Assembly (NCBI RefSeq): GCF_014252375.1
Contig: NZ_CP059221.1
Span: forward strand, 506,001-570,000
Length of the DNA stretch: 64,000 nucleotides
Source of the DNA: Blattabacterium cuenoti
GTDB taxonomy: Bacteria > Bacteroidota > Bacteroidia > Flavobacteriales > Blattabacteriaceae
Reading direction: 5' to 3'
In this document: positions 48,962-57,959 of the stretch, piece by piece
How the letters are laid out: every line of letters begins with the position of its first letter
Position numbering within the stretch: position 1 is the first letter of the stretch
Position numbers and translations under genes: made by a program
The notes under the pieces: model-generated
What the model saw: the letters and a program-made list of their open reading frames with translations, nothing else
Database searches by the model: none
What the model was told of the DNA's origin: nothing

Positions 48962-50215
48962 TTAATTTTGTAAATTTATTTTTTTTCGTACTATTTTGGC
49001 TATCATTTCTGCTTCTACAACTATATTTTTTTTTACATATCCAATTCCTTTCATATAAATTATTCCTATTTTAATAGATTCTAGTAAATATACTTTAAGT
49101 ATAATAATATCTCCAGGAACAACTTTATCCTTAAATTTTACTTTTTCTATTTTTATTAAATAAGTTGAATATAATTCAGGATTTTTAACTTTACTTAAAA
49201 TTAATACTCCTCCTACTTGAGCTATTGCTTCAATTTGTAATACGCCAGGCATTATTGGTTCATTTGGAAAATGTCCGTTAAAAAAATATTCATTAATTGT
49301 AACATTTTTTATTCCAATTATTTGATTATCAGTTAATTCTATAATTTTATCTACAAATAAAAATGGAGGTTTATGTGGTAATATTTTTTTTATATTCTTT
49401 ATATTAAGAATTGGTTTTTTGTTTAAATCTATTTTAATAATTTTCAATTTATTTAAAATAATAATTTTTTTTATTAATGTTTTTAATAATTTTATAATTA
49501 TAGCATTATCAGGATTATAAATTATAATTTTTCCTTTTATTTTTATTTCTATTAATGCAAATAAACCTATTATGTCTAATAGAATGTGTTTAACTACTTC
49601 ATTGGTGTCAAAATTATTTGATTTTTCTTTTAATATACAGAATGATCTTGATTTAGCAATTAATTTAAATTGATTTTCTTTTCTAAAAAAAGCATTTTGT
49701 GGATTTATATTATTTGATTCAAAATCTATAAAAATTATTATTTCAAATTTATTAGAAGGAATAACAATAATTTCTCCATCTGTTTTTCTATTTTTTATTG
49801 AAAAGAATTCTTTTATTGAAAAAAATTTTTTTTCTGCATCTTGTTCTATTATACCAACTTTTTCTATGGCATCTACAAATAACTTTGATGATCCGTCTAA
49901 AATAGGTACTTCTACATTATCTAATTCTATAATTACATTATCTAAATCCATACCATTGAGAGCTGCAATAAGATGTTCTACTGTATAAATTTTTAATCCA
50001 TTTTTTTCTAAAATTATTCCTTTATCAATTTCTTTTTGAATAAAAGAATTAAAACTTACCTTTACACAAGGCCTTTTGTATAAATCTACTCTTACAAAGA
50101 TAAATCCTGTAAATATTGGTGCAGGATTTAAAATAATGTTAACTTTTTTTCCAGTATATAAACCAAATCCTTTAAAATAAATCTTTTTTGCAATAGTTTT
50201 TTGTTTTTTAAACAT
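48962..50215 (-). CDS. fabZ: LpxC-FabZ fusion with an eroded LpxC half
   Basis: Bacteroidetes fuse the lipid A deacetylase LpxC to the fatty-acid dehydratase FabZ. The FabZ half (about residues 270-417) is intact: ILPHKPPFLFVDKI, and FNGHFPNEPIMPGVLQIEAIAQ with catalytic His 315 and Glu 329. The LpxC half retains TVEHLIAALNGMDLDN (Glu 80, zinc His 81) and VVKHILLDIIG (His 210, Asp 214), but the Asp of the usual GD after this motif is Leu 218, the PGHA/SGHA catalytic His is replaced (PDNA, Asn 237), and some 28 residues between the SRTF-type motif and His 210 are missing. I infer that LpxC activity is lost and the fusion persists for FabZ. Usual fusion length is about 460; here it is 417. Confidence 0.88.
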   Translation of the reverse strand: MFKKQKTIAKKIYFKGFGLYTGKKVNIILNPAPIFTGFIFVRVDLYKRPCVKVSFNSFIQKEIDKGIILEKNGLKIYTVEHLIAALNGMDLDNVIIELDNVEVPILDGSSKLFVDAIEKVGIIEQDAEKKFFSIKEFFSIKNRKTDGEIIVIPSNKFEIIIFIDFESNNINPQNAFFRKENQFKLIAKSRSFCILKEKSNNFDTNEVVKHILLDIIGLFALIEIKIKGKIIIYNPDNAIIIKLLKTLIKKIIILNKLKIIKIDLNKKPILNIKNIKKILPHKPPFLFVDKIIELTDNQIIGIKNVTINEYFFNGHFPNEPIMPGVLQIEAIAQVGGVLILSKVKNPELYSTYLIKIEKVKFKDKVVPGDIIILKVYLLESIKIGIIYMKGIGYVKKNIVVEAEMIAKIVRKKINLQN

Positions 50216-50255
50216 ATTTTATGTAATATCATATTAGATTATTTTATTTATTTTA

Positions 50256-50342
50256 ATGAAACGTATATTTCTTTTTTCATTAGGATTTCTAATAGGATTT
50301 TCTATACTTTTTATATTTTATATTATAAAATTTATGAAATAA
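50256..50342 (+). CDS. 28-residue membrane micro-ORF upstream of rpmH
   Basis: The frame encodes MKRIFLFSLGFLIGFSILFI and ends after eight more residues: one basic start and one membrane helix. In Flavobacteria a short DUF4258-type gene with a similar N-terminal helix often lies just before rpmH, so this may be its remnant with the soluble part lost. It stands 24 bp before rpmH and is divergent from lpxC-fabZ. It may not be expressed as a functional protein. Confidence 0.35.
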   Translation: MKRIFLFSLGFLIGFSILFIFYIIKFMK

Positions 50343-50366
50343 TTTTTTAAAACTATTAAATTTTTT

Positions 50367-50516
50367 ATGAAAAGAACATTTAATCCTTCTAATAGAAAAA
50401 AAATTAACGTTCATGGATTCATGAAAAGGATGAAAACAAAAAACGGACGTTATATAATATGTAGAAGAAGAAGAAAAAATAGAAAAAAATTAACTGTAAC
50501 AAATTATAAAAAATAA
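50367..50516 (+). CDS. rpmH: Ribosomal protein L34
   Basis: A 49-residue, strongly basic protein: [20 protein letters not shown] at the start, then [20 protein letters not shown], the complete L34 signature. L34 is a component of the large ribosomal subunit. dnaA, rnpA and yidC, its neighbours in many bacteria, are absent here. It ends 2 bp from the convergent M14 peptidase gene. Confidence 0.96.
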   Translation: MKRTFNPSNRKKINVHGFMKRMKTKNGRYIICRRRRKNRKKLTVTNYKK

Positions 50517-50518
50517 TT

Positions 50519-51673
50519 TTATATAATATCTGATTCTATATCTCCTATCTTTGGAAAAAAATTTAATATTTTTTCTTTAATTATTTCTTCATAAGAAAAA
50601 AAATTGGATAAATCTCCTATATCAACTATTTTTAGTTCATATTCAATAATTTTTTTTTTATAATTAAACTTTTCAAAATTTTTAAATCCAATTTCTAATG
50701 AAGAAATAGTTCCATTTGTTTTTATTTTTACGTTTCTATATATTTTATCTAATAAAATTTTTTTATTTTTTCTTATATATGAATAAAGTTTATAATTTTT
50801 TTCTATATTATTTTTACAAGAGATTAAGTATAAAGAAATAATAATAGATAAAGTATGATATTTTCTAACAAAATTTTTATTTGTATCTTTTGGATAATTT
50901 CCAGCTTCAATTAATATGTATGAATATCCTTTTTTTTGTAAAAAATCACCAGTTGCATTAGGATAATATTTATTAGAATATCTTCCAACTGAACAAATAG
51001 ATGGAATAATTTTTTTTATTTCTTTTGTTATTTCATATATTATCCCCATAGATTTAATTTTTGAATTATAAATTTTATTTTTACAAATAGATAATGATAA
51101 AGGGGATAAAAAAGATATTATAGCAGGATTAAATTTTTTATTATCAACATTATATATTCTTTTTTGGTCATGAAGATTAAATAATATATTTGGATTTTCT
51201 TTTTTTATCTCTTTGAACAATATATTAATTTCTGGAGATATTAGTTTTATAGAATCTCTGTTTAAATCTATGTTCATAGCATTTCGTCTTTGAAAATATT
51301 CTGATCCATCAGGATTTAACATAGGAATAAAAAAAATAGTAAAATTATCGAAAAATAACTTTATTAGTTTATTATTTTTTTTTTCTAAGAAAAAATTAAG
51401 TATATCAATTATTGATTTTGTTCCTGTTGTTTCATCTCCATGCATTTGAGACCAAAAAAAAATTTTTATTTTTCCGTATCCACATTTTATTTTAAATATT
51501 TTTCTATATTTTACGGAATATCCAGCAGTTTCAATAGAAAAAATTTTTTTATTTCTATATTTTTTTAAAATTTCTATTAAATCAGAATTTTTAAAAATTT
51601 TTGATTTATTTATATTTTTTTCTTTGAAAGAATCATAATCTTTCGCTATTGATTTAATATCAAAAAAAAACAT
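50519..51673 (-). CDS. M14-family zinc carboxypeptidase
   Basis: The zinc site of M14 peptidases is visible: SQMHGDETTGTKSI (His and Glu ligands) and LFNLHDQKRIYN (His ligand), with NPDGSEYFQRRNAMNIDLNRD as substrate-binding region and YILIEAGNYPKD carrying the catalytic Glu. The 384-residue protein is of the usual length for the flavobacterial family. No signal peptide is seen, so it appears cytoplasmic. Peptide or cell-wall turnover are both possible roles; the substrate is unknown. Confidence 0.82.
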   Translation of the reverse strand: MFFFDIKSIAKDYDSFKEKNINKSKIFKNSDLIEILKKYRNKKIFSIETAGYSVKYRKIFKIKCGYGKIKIFFWSQMHGDETTGTKSIIDILNFFLEKKNNKLIKLFFDNFTIFFIPMLNPDGSEYFQRRNAMNIDLNRDSIKLISPEINILFKEIKKENPNILFNLHDQKRIYNVDNKKFNPAIISFLSPLSLSICKNKIYNSKIKSMGIIYEITKEIKKIIPSICSVGRYSNKYYPNATGDFLQKKGYSYILIEAGNYPKDTNKNFVRKYHTLSIIISLYLISCKNNIEKNYKLYSYIRKNKKILLDKIYRNVKIKTNGTISSLEIGFKNFEKFNYKKKIIEYELKIVDIGDLSNFFSYEEIIKEKILNFFPKIGDIESDII

Positions 51674-51774
51674 AATTAAATTTACATAAAACTTTATATT
51701 TATTAATAAAAATTTTTATATACTTCATTTTTATTATACAAATTTTATTATTTTTGTTATTAATAATTGTTATT

Positions 51775-52593
51775 ATGAATATTAAAAATTATTTTAAAAT
51801 AAATTATATCGAAGCGATTCTTTTAGTTATTTCATTTATCACTATAAATTTTTTTAATTCTACTTTAAAAAAAATTTTTAATATTTTTCATTTATCTGAA
51901 AGTGTAATGTTTTCCATATCATATTCTATACCATTTATTTTTCTATTTTCTTTTATTTTTTATCAATCTTATAGAAAAAAACTTTCACTAAATTTATTTT
52001 CTATAAAAATTTCTTCATGGTATGTGTATGCTGTCATTTTTTTTGTAATGTTCAATACTATTATATTAAATGAATATTTATCATCATTAGTTCCAAAAGA
52101 TGGGCCAATATTGGGTAATATGTACAGAGAAATAGAATTCTTTTTAAAGGAAGAAATAAAAAATCCAATGCCTTTTTTATCTACTACTATATTACTAGCA
52201 CCAATTTGTGAAGAAATTTTTTTCAGAGGTATAATATTAAATGGAATGTTAAGAAGTAAAATACATCCATTAAAAGCTATTATATTTTCTTCATTTTTAT
52301 TTGGATTAACACATATGAATCCATGGCAATTAGTAGGAGGGTTATTTATTGGAGCTTTTATAGGATATACTTATTTTATAACTTCTTCAATTTTAGATTG
52401 TATATTACTTCATGTATTTAACAATATGGTGGCGACAATTGGTATATTTTATACAATTAATCATGATATTTTATTAAACGAAAAGAATCCATTTTTTATA
52501 ACTATGTTAGTTATTACTGTAGGTATAATTTTTGTTATTTCAGGATCTTATTTTTTATTTAGACTTAAGACAAAAAAAATAAAAAAAACATAA
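51775..52593 (+). CDS. CPBP family intramembrane protease
   Basis: A 272-residue polytopic membrane protein with the Abi/CPBP (Rce1-like) motifs: APICEEIFFRGIILNGML (EExxxR), FGLTHMNPWQLVGGLFIGAF (FxxxH) and LLHVFNNMVATIGI (HxxxN). These residues form the metal-dependent intramembrane protease site. I chose ATG 51775 (MNIKNYFKINYIEAIL) over a TTG seven codons earlier. The gene abuts rnz with no spacer. Physiological substrates of the family in this group are not known. Confidence 0.85.
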   Translation: MNIKNYFKINYIEAILLVISFITINFFNSTLKKIFNIFHLSESVMFSISYSIPFIFLFSFIFYQSYRKKLSLNLFSIKISSWYVYAVIFFVMFNTIILNEYLSSLVPKDGPILGNMYREIEFFLKEEIKNPMPFLSTTILLAPICEEIFFRGIILNGMLRSKIHPLKAIIFSSFLFGLTHMNPWQLVGGLFIGAFIGYTYFITSSILDCILLHVFNNMVATIGIFYTINHDILLNEKNPFFITMLVITVGIIFVISGSYFLFRLKTKKIKKT

Positions 52594-53514
52594 ATGGAAA
52601 AATCTTCATTAATTGTATTAGGTAATCATTCTTCTATACCAACTAATAAATATCATCATACAACATCTCAAATATTAAATATGAAAGGATTTTATTTTCT
52701 TATTGATTGTGGAGAAGGTACCCAAATACAATTAAGAAAAGCAAAAATAAAATTTAATAAAATTATACATATATTCATATCTCATTTACACGGAGATCAT
52801 TTTTTTGGATTAATAGGTTTATTATCAACGTTTCATCTATTGGGTAGAGAAAAATCATTGACTATTTTTGCTCCAAAAGGATTAAAGGAAATAATTAATA
52901 TTCATTTTAAATGGTCTTATACTAAATTAAATTATATTATTTATTATGTAGAATTATTATCTAATAAAATAGAAAAAATTATGGATAATAGTAAAATAGA
53001 AGTTTTTTCCATACCATTAAAACATAGAATTTATACTAATGGATTTTTATTTAAAGAAAAATTAAGTGATAGAAAATTAAATATAAATGAAATTAATAAA
53101 ATTCCTTCTATTGAAATAGAAGATCTTAAAAATTTAAAATCAGGAAAAGATTTAGAAAAAAAAAATGGAGAAATAATACCAAATTCAAAATTAACATTTG
53201 ATCCTCCTAAAATATTATCTTATGCATTTTGTTCTGATACATCGTATTATATTCCTATTATAGAACATATAAAATATGTAGATTTATTATATCACGAATC
53301 TACTTTTTTAAAAAAAGAAGAAGATAGAGCAGTAAAAACTGGACATTCCACTACAATCGACGCAGCTAATATTGCAAAAAAGGCTAAAGTAAAAAAATTA
53401 TTATTAGGTCATTATTCAAATAGATTTCCAAATATTAAAGAATTTGAAAAAGAAGCAAAAAAAGTTTTTTTTAATACGGAAGCTTCTAAGTCAATAAAAA
53501 AATATTTTTTATAG
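52594..53514 (+). CDS. rnz: Ribonuclease Z
   Basis: RNase Z removes 3' trailers from tRNA precursors. The metallo-beta-lactamase core shows HIFISHLHGDHFFGLIGLL (HxHxDH), AFCSDTSYYIP (Asp), and LLGHYSNRF (His); HEST and KTGHSTTIDAA are the specific tRNase Z motifs. At 306 residues it is the bacterial short form. The ATG directly follows the stop of the CPBP protease gene. Several tRNAs here lack an encoded CCA, which fits 3' maturation by RNase Z. Confidence 0.94.
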   Translation: MEKSSLIVLGNHSSIPTNKYHHTTSQILNMKGFYFLIDCGEGTQIQLRKAKIKFNKIIHIFISHLHGDHFFGLIGLLSTFHLLGREKSLTIFAPKGLKEIINIHFKWSYTKLNYIIYYVELLSNKIEKIMDNSKIEVFSIPLKHRIYTNGFLFKEKLSDRKLNINEINKIPSIEIEDLKNLKSGKDLEKKNGEIIPNSKLTFDPPKILSYAFCSDTSYYIPIIEHIKYVDLLYHESTFLKKEEDRAVKTGHSTTIDAANIAKKAKVKKLLLGHYSNRFPNIKEFEKEAKKVFFNTEASKSIKKYFL

Positions 53515-53536
53515 AAAAAATTATATTAATTAATAA

Positions 53537-53839
53537 TTAATTAACAATGTAAATACTTAATTTAGGTATTTTTTTTATTCTATATCTAAGTTTTTTGTAC
53601 AAAATTCTTTTATATAAAAATAATTTAGATTGTATATAAACAATAATATTTTTTTCTGGAAATGGATAAATATTAATATATATTTTTAATGTATCGTAAT
53701 TAAGTTTAACTTTAATCAAAGTTATTAAAAATTTTTTATAATTACAGTTATTTATAAATTCTTTCTGTAAAATTTCAGATAATTCTATAAAAAAAATTGA
53801 TGATATTTTTTTATTTTTAATTATATTATTTCTATCCAT
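53537..53839 (-). CDS. rbfA: Ribosome-binding factor A
   Basis: RbfA assists 16S rRNA maturation and cold adaptation. The 100-residue protein fits the KH-like family: KKISSIFFIELSEILQKEF, LITLIKVKLNYDTLKIYINI, and KLRYRIKKIPKLSIYIVN, corresponding to the usual LRxRxxPEL-F end. It is shorter than the common 115-130 residues, with the tail missing. The palindrome TTAATTAAT-A-ATTAATTAA at 53526-53544 covers its stop and the space to rnz and may act in termination. Confidence 0.82.
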   Translation of the reverse strand: MDRNNIIKNKKISSIFFIELSEILQKEFINNCNYKKFLITLIKVKLNYDTLKIYINIYPFPEKNIIVYIQSKLFLYKRILYKKLRYRIKKIPKLSIYIVN

Positions 53840-53881
53840 ATTTTTAGAATAATAAAATATTTTAATAACTTTATTATTTAA

Positions 53882-53955
53882 GGTCCCATAGCTCAGCTGG
53901 TTAGAGCATCTGACTCATAATCAGGAGGTCGCTGGTTCAAGTCCAGCTGGGACCA
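53882..53955 (+). tRNA. tRNA with CAT anticodon (Met or Ile2)
   Basis: The acceptor GGTCCCA pairs fully with TGGGACC and the discriminator is A. The D arm is GCTC...GAGC with AGCTGGTTA loop, the anticodon stem CTGA/TCAG closes loop CTCATAA with CAT at 53916-53918, and the T arm is GCTGG TTCAAGT CCAGC. The anticodon stem lacks the three G-C pairs of initiator tRNA. It is convergent with tRNA-Arg(CCT), 4 bp away. Confidence 0.92.
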
Positions 53956-53959
53956 TATA

Positions 53960-54034
53960 TAACTGGAGTGGGATTTAAACCCACAACTTACAGTTTAGGA
54001 AACTATTGTTATATCCTATTTGAACTATCCAGTT
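53960..54034 (-). tRNA. tRNA-Arg (CCT)
   Basis: On the minus strand, acceptor AACTGGA pairs fully with TCCAGTT, discriminator A. The anticodon stem ATAGT/ACTGT closes loop TTCCTAA, giving anticodon CCT, reading AGG. The T arm is GTGGG TTTAAAT CCCAC with an atypical T loop (TTT rather than TTC at its start). The 5' end immediately follows the TAG stop of rpmA, so the tRNA is probably cut from the suf-rplU-rpmA transcript. Confidence 0.88.
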
Positions 54035-54292
54035 CTATTTATTTTCAATAATTGAAACGAACGATTTATTATTTTTCCCTTTTTTAAATTTTACTATTCC
54101 GTTTTTTAATGCATAAAGTGTATGATCCTTCCCTATTCCAACGTTTTTACCTGGATGATGTTTAGTTCCTCTTTGTCTAACTATTATTTTACCTATTGAT
54201 GCATATTGATTACCATATATTTTTACACCTAATCTTCTTCCAGATGAATCTCTTCCATTTCTAGAACTTCCAGCACCTTTTTTTTGAGCCAT
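54035..54292 (-). CDS. rpmA: Ribosomal protein L27
   Basis: L27 reaches the peptidyl-transferase centre of the 50S subunit. The protein begins [20 protein letters not shown] and continues [40 protein letters not shown], the complete L27 pattern in 85 residues. It lies 4 bp after rplU. No N-terminal cleavage extension of the Firmicutes type is present. Its stop touches tRNA-Arg(CCT). Confidence 0.97.
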   Translation of the reverse strand: MAQKKGAGSSRNGRDSSGRRLGVKIYGNQYASIGKIIVRQRGTKHHPGKNVGIGKDHTLYALKNGIVKFKKGKNNKSFVSIIENK

Positions 54293-54296
54293 TATT

Positions 54297-54638
54297 TTAT
54301 ATTTTATTTACTTTGTTAAAAGAAATTACTTTTATTTTAGAAAAAATAGGCCTAAATCCATTTTTTGTTTTATAACCTTTTCTTCTTTTCTTTTTAAAAA
54401 TAATTATTTTATTTCCTTTTATATGTTTTAATACTTGAACTTTAACACTTATATTATTTAAATATGGAGTTCCAATATTAATTATTCCATTTTTATAAAA
54501 TAAAAGAATTTTATATATAAAAAATTTATCTCCTAATTTTTTTGATAAAAAAGGAGTATAAACATATTTATTTTCGATAAGTTTAAATTGATTTCCATGA
54601 AAATTAGCAATCACATAATTATCTATAATATCATTCAT
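54297..54638 (-). CDS. rplU: Ribosomal protein L21
   Basis: L21 is a large-subunit protein. It is recognised by [20 protein letters not shown], the [20 protein letters not shown] block and [20 protein letters not shown], the standard L21 C-terminal signature. The 113 residues are normal. Its start overlaps sufS by 8 bp, which joins the suf genes and rplU-rpmA in one probable transcript. Confidence 0.95.
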   Translation of the reverse strand: MNDIIDNYVIANFHGNQFKLIENKYVYTPFLSKKLGDKFFIYKILLFYKNGIINIGTPYLNNISVKVQVLKHIKGNKIIIFKKKRRKGYKTKNGFRPIFSKIKVISFNKVNKI

Positions 54639-55872
54639 AATATTTTAACATTTTTATTGCTTTTATTAAACTATTAAATAAATAATCAATTTCTTCAAAA
54701 GTATTGTAAATAGAAAAACTAATTCTAATCATTCCATTTACATTGAAAAAATTCATTAATGGTTGCGCACAAAGATATCCAGTTCTAACAGCTATTCCTA
54801 AACGATCTAAAATTGATCCTATATCAAAACAATGTAATTTATTTAAATTAAATGAAATAATACTAGATTTAGTATATATTTTATTTGATTTTCCATATAT
54901 ATATATATTATCAAGTTCATTTAATTTTTTAATTGCGTATTTTACTAATTCTTTTTCATAACAATTAATATTTTTTAATCCTATTTTTTTAATAAAATTT
55001 ATTGCTTCTCCAAGAGAGAATATTCCTTCTATATTTGGAGTACCAGCTTCAAATTTGAATGGTATAGAAGAAAATGTTGTTTTTTTAAAATCAACATTTT
55101 TAATCATTTCTCCTCCAAATTGATAAGGATTTATTCGTTTTAATATATTTTTTTTACCATATAAGATACCAATTCCAGTAGGTCCATACATTTTATGTCC
55201 AGAAAATACATAAAAATCTACATTTAATTTTTGCATGTTAAGACATAAATGTGATACTGCTTGTGCACCATCAATTAAAACCCAAGCTCCTAATTCATGT
55301 GCCTTATTAATAATATATTCTATTGGATTAATTATTCCTAATACATTAGATATATGACATACAGAAACTATTTTTGTTCTTTCCGATATTAATGATTCGA
55401 ATTTATTTAAATCAATTATTCCATTATTATTAATTGGTATAATTTTTAAAATTGATTTTTGCAAATCGCAAATATTTTGCCATGGAACAATATTTGAATG
55501 ATGTTCCATATGAGATATTAATATTTCGTCTCCTTGATTTATAAAATTTCTGATACTATAAGCAATTAAATTAATAGATTCTGTTGTACCTTTTGTAAAA
55601 ATAATTTCTGAATCATGTTTTGCACAAATAAATTTTTTAACTTTTTTTCTTACATTTTCTATTGAAATAGTTGCTTTTTTGGATAAAAAATGCATTGATC
55701 TATGAACATTTGAATTTATTTTTGAATAAAAAAAATTTGAAGATTCAATTACATTTTTTGGTTTATGAGTAGTTGCAGCGTTATCAAGATATATTAATGA
55801 TTTATCATATATTTTCTCTTTCAAAATTGGAAATTGATTTCTAATTTCTTTTATGTTTTTTTTTGATAACAT
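54631..55872 (-). CDS. sufS: Cysteine desulfurase SufS
   Basis: SufS takes sulfur from cysteine for Fe-S assembly using PLP. The Lys that binds PLP lies in YVFSGHKMYGPTGIGILYG, preceded by HMEHHSNIVPWQ and VLIDGAQAVSHL, and the persulfide-forming Cys is in VRTGYLCAQPLMN. The 413 residues are normal for the group II desulfurases. It is 6 bp after sufD. No sufE or sufU is visible in this window, so the sulfur acceptor is either elsewhere or SufBCD directly. Confidence 0.96.
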   Translation of the reverse strand: MLSKKNIKEIRNQFPILKEKIYDKSLIYLDNAATTHKPKNVIESSNFFYSKINSNVHRSMHFLSKKATISIENVRKKVKKFICAKHDSEIIFTKGTTESINLIAYSIRNFINQGDEILISHMEHHSNIVPWQNICDLQKSILKIIPINNNGIIDLNKFESLISERTKIVSVCHISNVLGIINPIEYIINKAHELGAWVLIDGAQAVSHLCLNMQKLNVDFYVFSGHKMYGPTGIGILYGKKNILKRINPYQFGGEMIKNVDFKKTTFSSIPFKFEAGTPNIEGIFSLGEAINFIKKIGLKNINCYEKELVKYAIKKLNELDNIYIYGKSNKIYTKSSIISFNLNKLHCFDIGSILDRLGIAVRTGYLCAQPLMNFFNVNGMIRISFSIYNTFEEIDYLFNSLIKAIKMLKYYE

Positions 55873-55878
55873 TGTTTA

Positions 55879-57180
55879 TTACAAAAATTTCTTTAATTTT
55901 TTATTAATTTTATTACATAAATAATCTCTAATTTTTATATCAATGTTTTTCATTGTTTCATTAACAAAAGAAAATAATAATAAAATTTTACTTTCTTTTT
56001 CATTTATACCTCTAGATTGTAAATAAAATAATTCAGATTTTTTTATATTTCCTATAGTACAACCATGAGAACATTTAACATCTTTAGAAAAGATTGTTAA
56101 TTGAGGTTTTGCGTAAATCTCAGATTTTTCTGACATAAGAATATTATTATTTTTCTGAAATGCATTTATTTTTTTTATATTTTTATCTATATTAATATTT
56201 CCATTAAAAATTCCATTAGATTTTTTAAAAAAAATACTTTTATATAATTGAAAACTGGTTGAATAAGAACATTTATGATCTACAAATGTAGAATTATTTA
56301 TAGATTCATTATTAGATAATATAGAAAGATTATATAAATAAGATTTAGATTTTTTACCATTAGAAATTATATTTAAATTATTATTAATAATTTTTCCTTT
56401 AAACGAAAAAGTATTTATAGTACATGTACTATTTTTTTTTTGATTTAAAAAAGTATTATCTACTATAGATAGATTTTCTATATTATCTTGTATTTTACAA
56501 TAATCAATTTTACTAAAGTCAAGACTATATATTTCATTAACTAAATTTATAAAATTATAGTTTTTTTCATAACATTTATAACTCTCAATTATTTTTACAT
56601 TAGAATTTTTTCCTACTACTATAAGTATTCTCGGATTAAATATTATATATTTTTTTTTTGTAAAAATATGTAATATTTTTATTGGTTTTTTTAAAAAAGT
56701 GTTATCCGGAATTTCAATATAAATTCCATTTTTTGAAAAAATTGTATTTAAACTACAAAATACATTATATTTGTTATTACACAATTTTCCGTAAAAATAT
56801 TTTATTTTATTATTTAATAATTGTTTTATTCCATTATATTTTTCATTATATAAATTAATGTATTCTCCATTTAAGAAAATAAATAAAAATGATTCTTTTG
56901 TTAAAGAAAAAATATTTATATCGTTTTTAATATGATCAATATCATTATAGTAATGACTATTTTTTAGTTTATTATTAGGTATTAATTTATATTTTTTATA
57001 AAAAATTGAGTAAATATTTTTTTCATTCCAATTTTTTATGATTGGCGATTTAAATGAAGGATTAATTCCTTTTTTTATATATGTATTAATATTCTCTTTT
57101 ATTATAAAAGAGAAATGACTATTACTTTCATTATTAATATTTTTTTTTATTAAAAAATTAATTTGATCTTTTAAAATCAT
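55879..57180 (-). CDS. sufD: Fe-S assembly scaffold subunit SufD
   Basis: SufD pairs with SufB in the SufBC2D scaffold. The 433-residue sequence has a poorly conserved N-terminal half and the typical C-terminal beta-helix with AKPQLTIFSKDVKCSHGCTI and LFYLQSRGINEKESK, including the conserved HG and RGI. Its start overlaps the end of sufC by 4 bp. It is more divergent than SufB, as is usual. Confidence 0.92.
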   Translation of the reverse strand: MILKDQINFLIKKNINNESNSHFSFIIKENINTYIKKGINPSFKSPIIKNWNEKNIYSIFYKKYKLIPNNKLKNSHYYNDIDHIKNDINIFSLTKESFLFIFLNGEYINLYNEKYNGIKQLLNNKIKYFYGKLCNNKYNVFCSLNTIFSKNGIYIEIPDNTFLKKPIKILHIFTKKKYIIFNPRILIVVGKNSNVKIIESYKCYEKNYNFINLVNEIYSLDFSKIDYCKIQDNIENLSIVDNTFLNQKKNSTCTINTFSFKGKIINNNLNIISNGKKSKSYLYNLSILSNNESINNSTFVDHKCSYSTSFQLYKSIFFKKSNGIFNGNINIDKNIKKINAFQKNNNILMSEKSEIYAKPQLTIFSKDVKCSHGCTIGNIKKSELFYLQSRGINEKESKILLLFSFVNETMKNIDIKIRDYLCNKINKKLKKFL

Positions 57181-57944
57181 TTATGTTTAATATTATTTAA
57201 TGATTTAATCCAATTATATCCTTTATTTTCAAGTTCATTAACTAATTCTTTTTTTCCAGATATCATAATTTTTCCATCATACAAAACATGTATAATATAT
57301 TCAGAATTAATATAATTTAATAATCTTTTGTAATGTGTAATTATTAATATAGAATTTTTTATACTTTTATAAGTATTAATTCCTTTCGCTATTATTTTTA
57401 TAGCATCTATATCCAAACCTGAATCTATTTCATCTAAAATTGAAAATATTGGATTTAACATTATCATTTGAAATATTTCATTACGTTTTTTTTCTCCTCC
57501 TGAAAATCCATCATTTAAAAATCTATATATAAAATTTTCTTCCATGTTTAATAATGATGAAACATATTTTGATTTAGATAAAATATCTTTGGAAGACATT
57601 TTATCTAATTTATTTTCTTTACGTATTGAGTTAATGGATGTCTTTATAAAATTAATTATGGATACCCCTGGTATTTCTACTGGATTTTGAAAAGATAAAA
57701 ATATACCTAAACATGCACGTTTTTCTGTAGAAATATTTAATAAATCCTTATTTAAAAAATAAATCTTTCCTTTTATAATATTATAATCTGTTTTTCCAGC
57801 TATTATGCTAGCAAGAGTGCTTTTCCCAGATCCATTCGGTCCCATTATAACATGGGTTTCTCCAAAATTAATTTTTAGATTAATTCCTTTAAGAATTTTA
57901 TTTTTTCCTATAGAAACATGTAAATTTTCTATATTTAATAACAT
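57177..57944 (-). CDS. sufC: Fe-S assembly ATPase SufC
   Basis: SufC is the ABC-type ATPase of the Suf scaffold. Walker A is VIMGPNGSGKSTLASIIAGK, the signature is FSGGEKKRNEIFQM, and Walker B is FSILDEIDSGLDIDAIK, all intact, with the H-loop in LIITHYKRLLNYI. The 255 residues are normal. It lies between sufB (15 bp) and sufD (4 bp overlap). Confidence 0.97.
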   Translation of the reverse strand: MLLNIENLHVSIGKNKILKGINLKINFGETHVIMGPNGSGKSTLASIIAGKTDYNIIKGKIYFLNKDLLNISTEKRACLGIFLSFQNPVEIPGVSIINFIKTSINSIRKENKLDKMSSKDILSKSKYVSSLLNMEENFIYRFLNDGFSGGEKKRNEIFQMIMLNPIFSILDEIDSGLDIDAIKIIAKGINTYKSIKNSILIITHYKRLLNYINSEYIIHVLYDGKIMISGKKELVNELENKGYNWIKSLNNIKHK

Positions 57945-57959
57945 ATATTATTATTTAAT

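Noticed and set aside
50256-50516. Replication origin near rpmH
   Set aside because: No dnaA, rnpA or yidC and no DnaA-box cluster seen.
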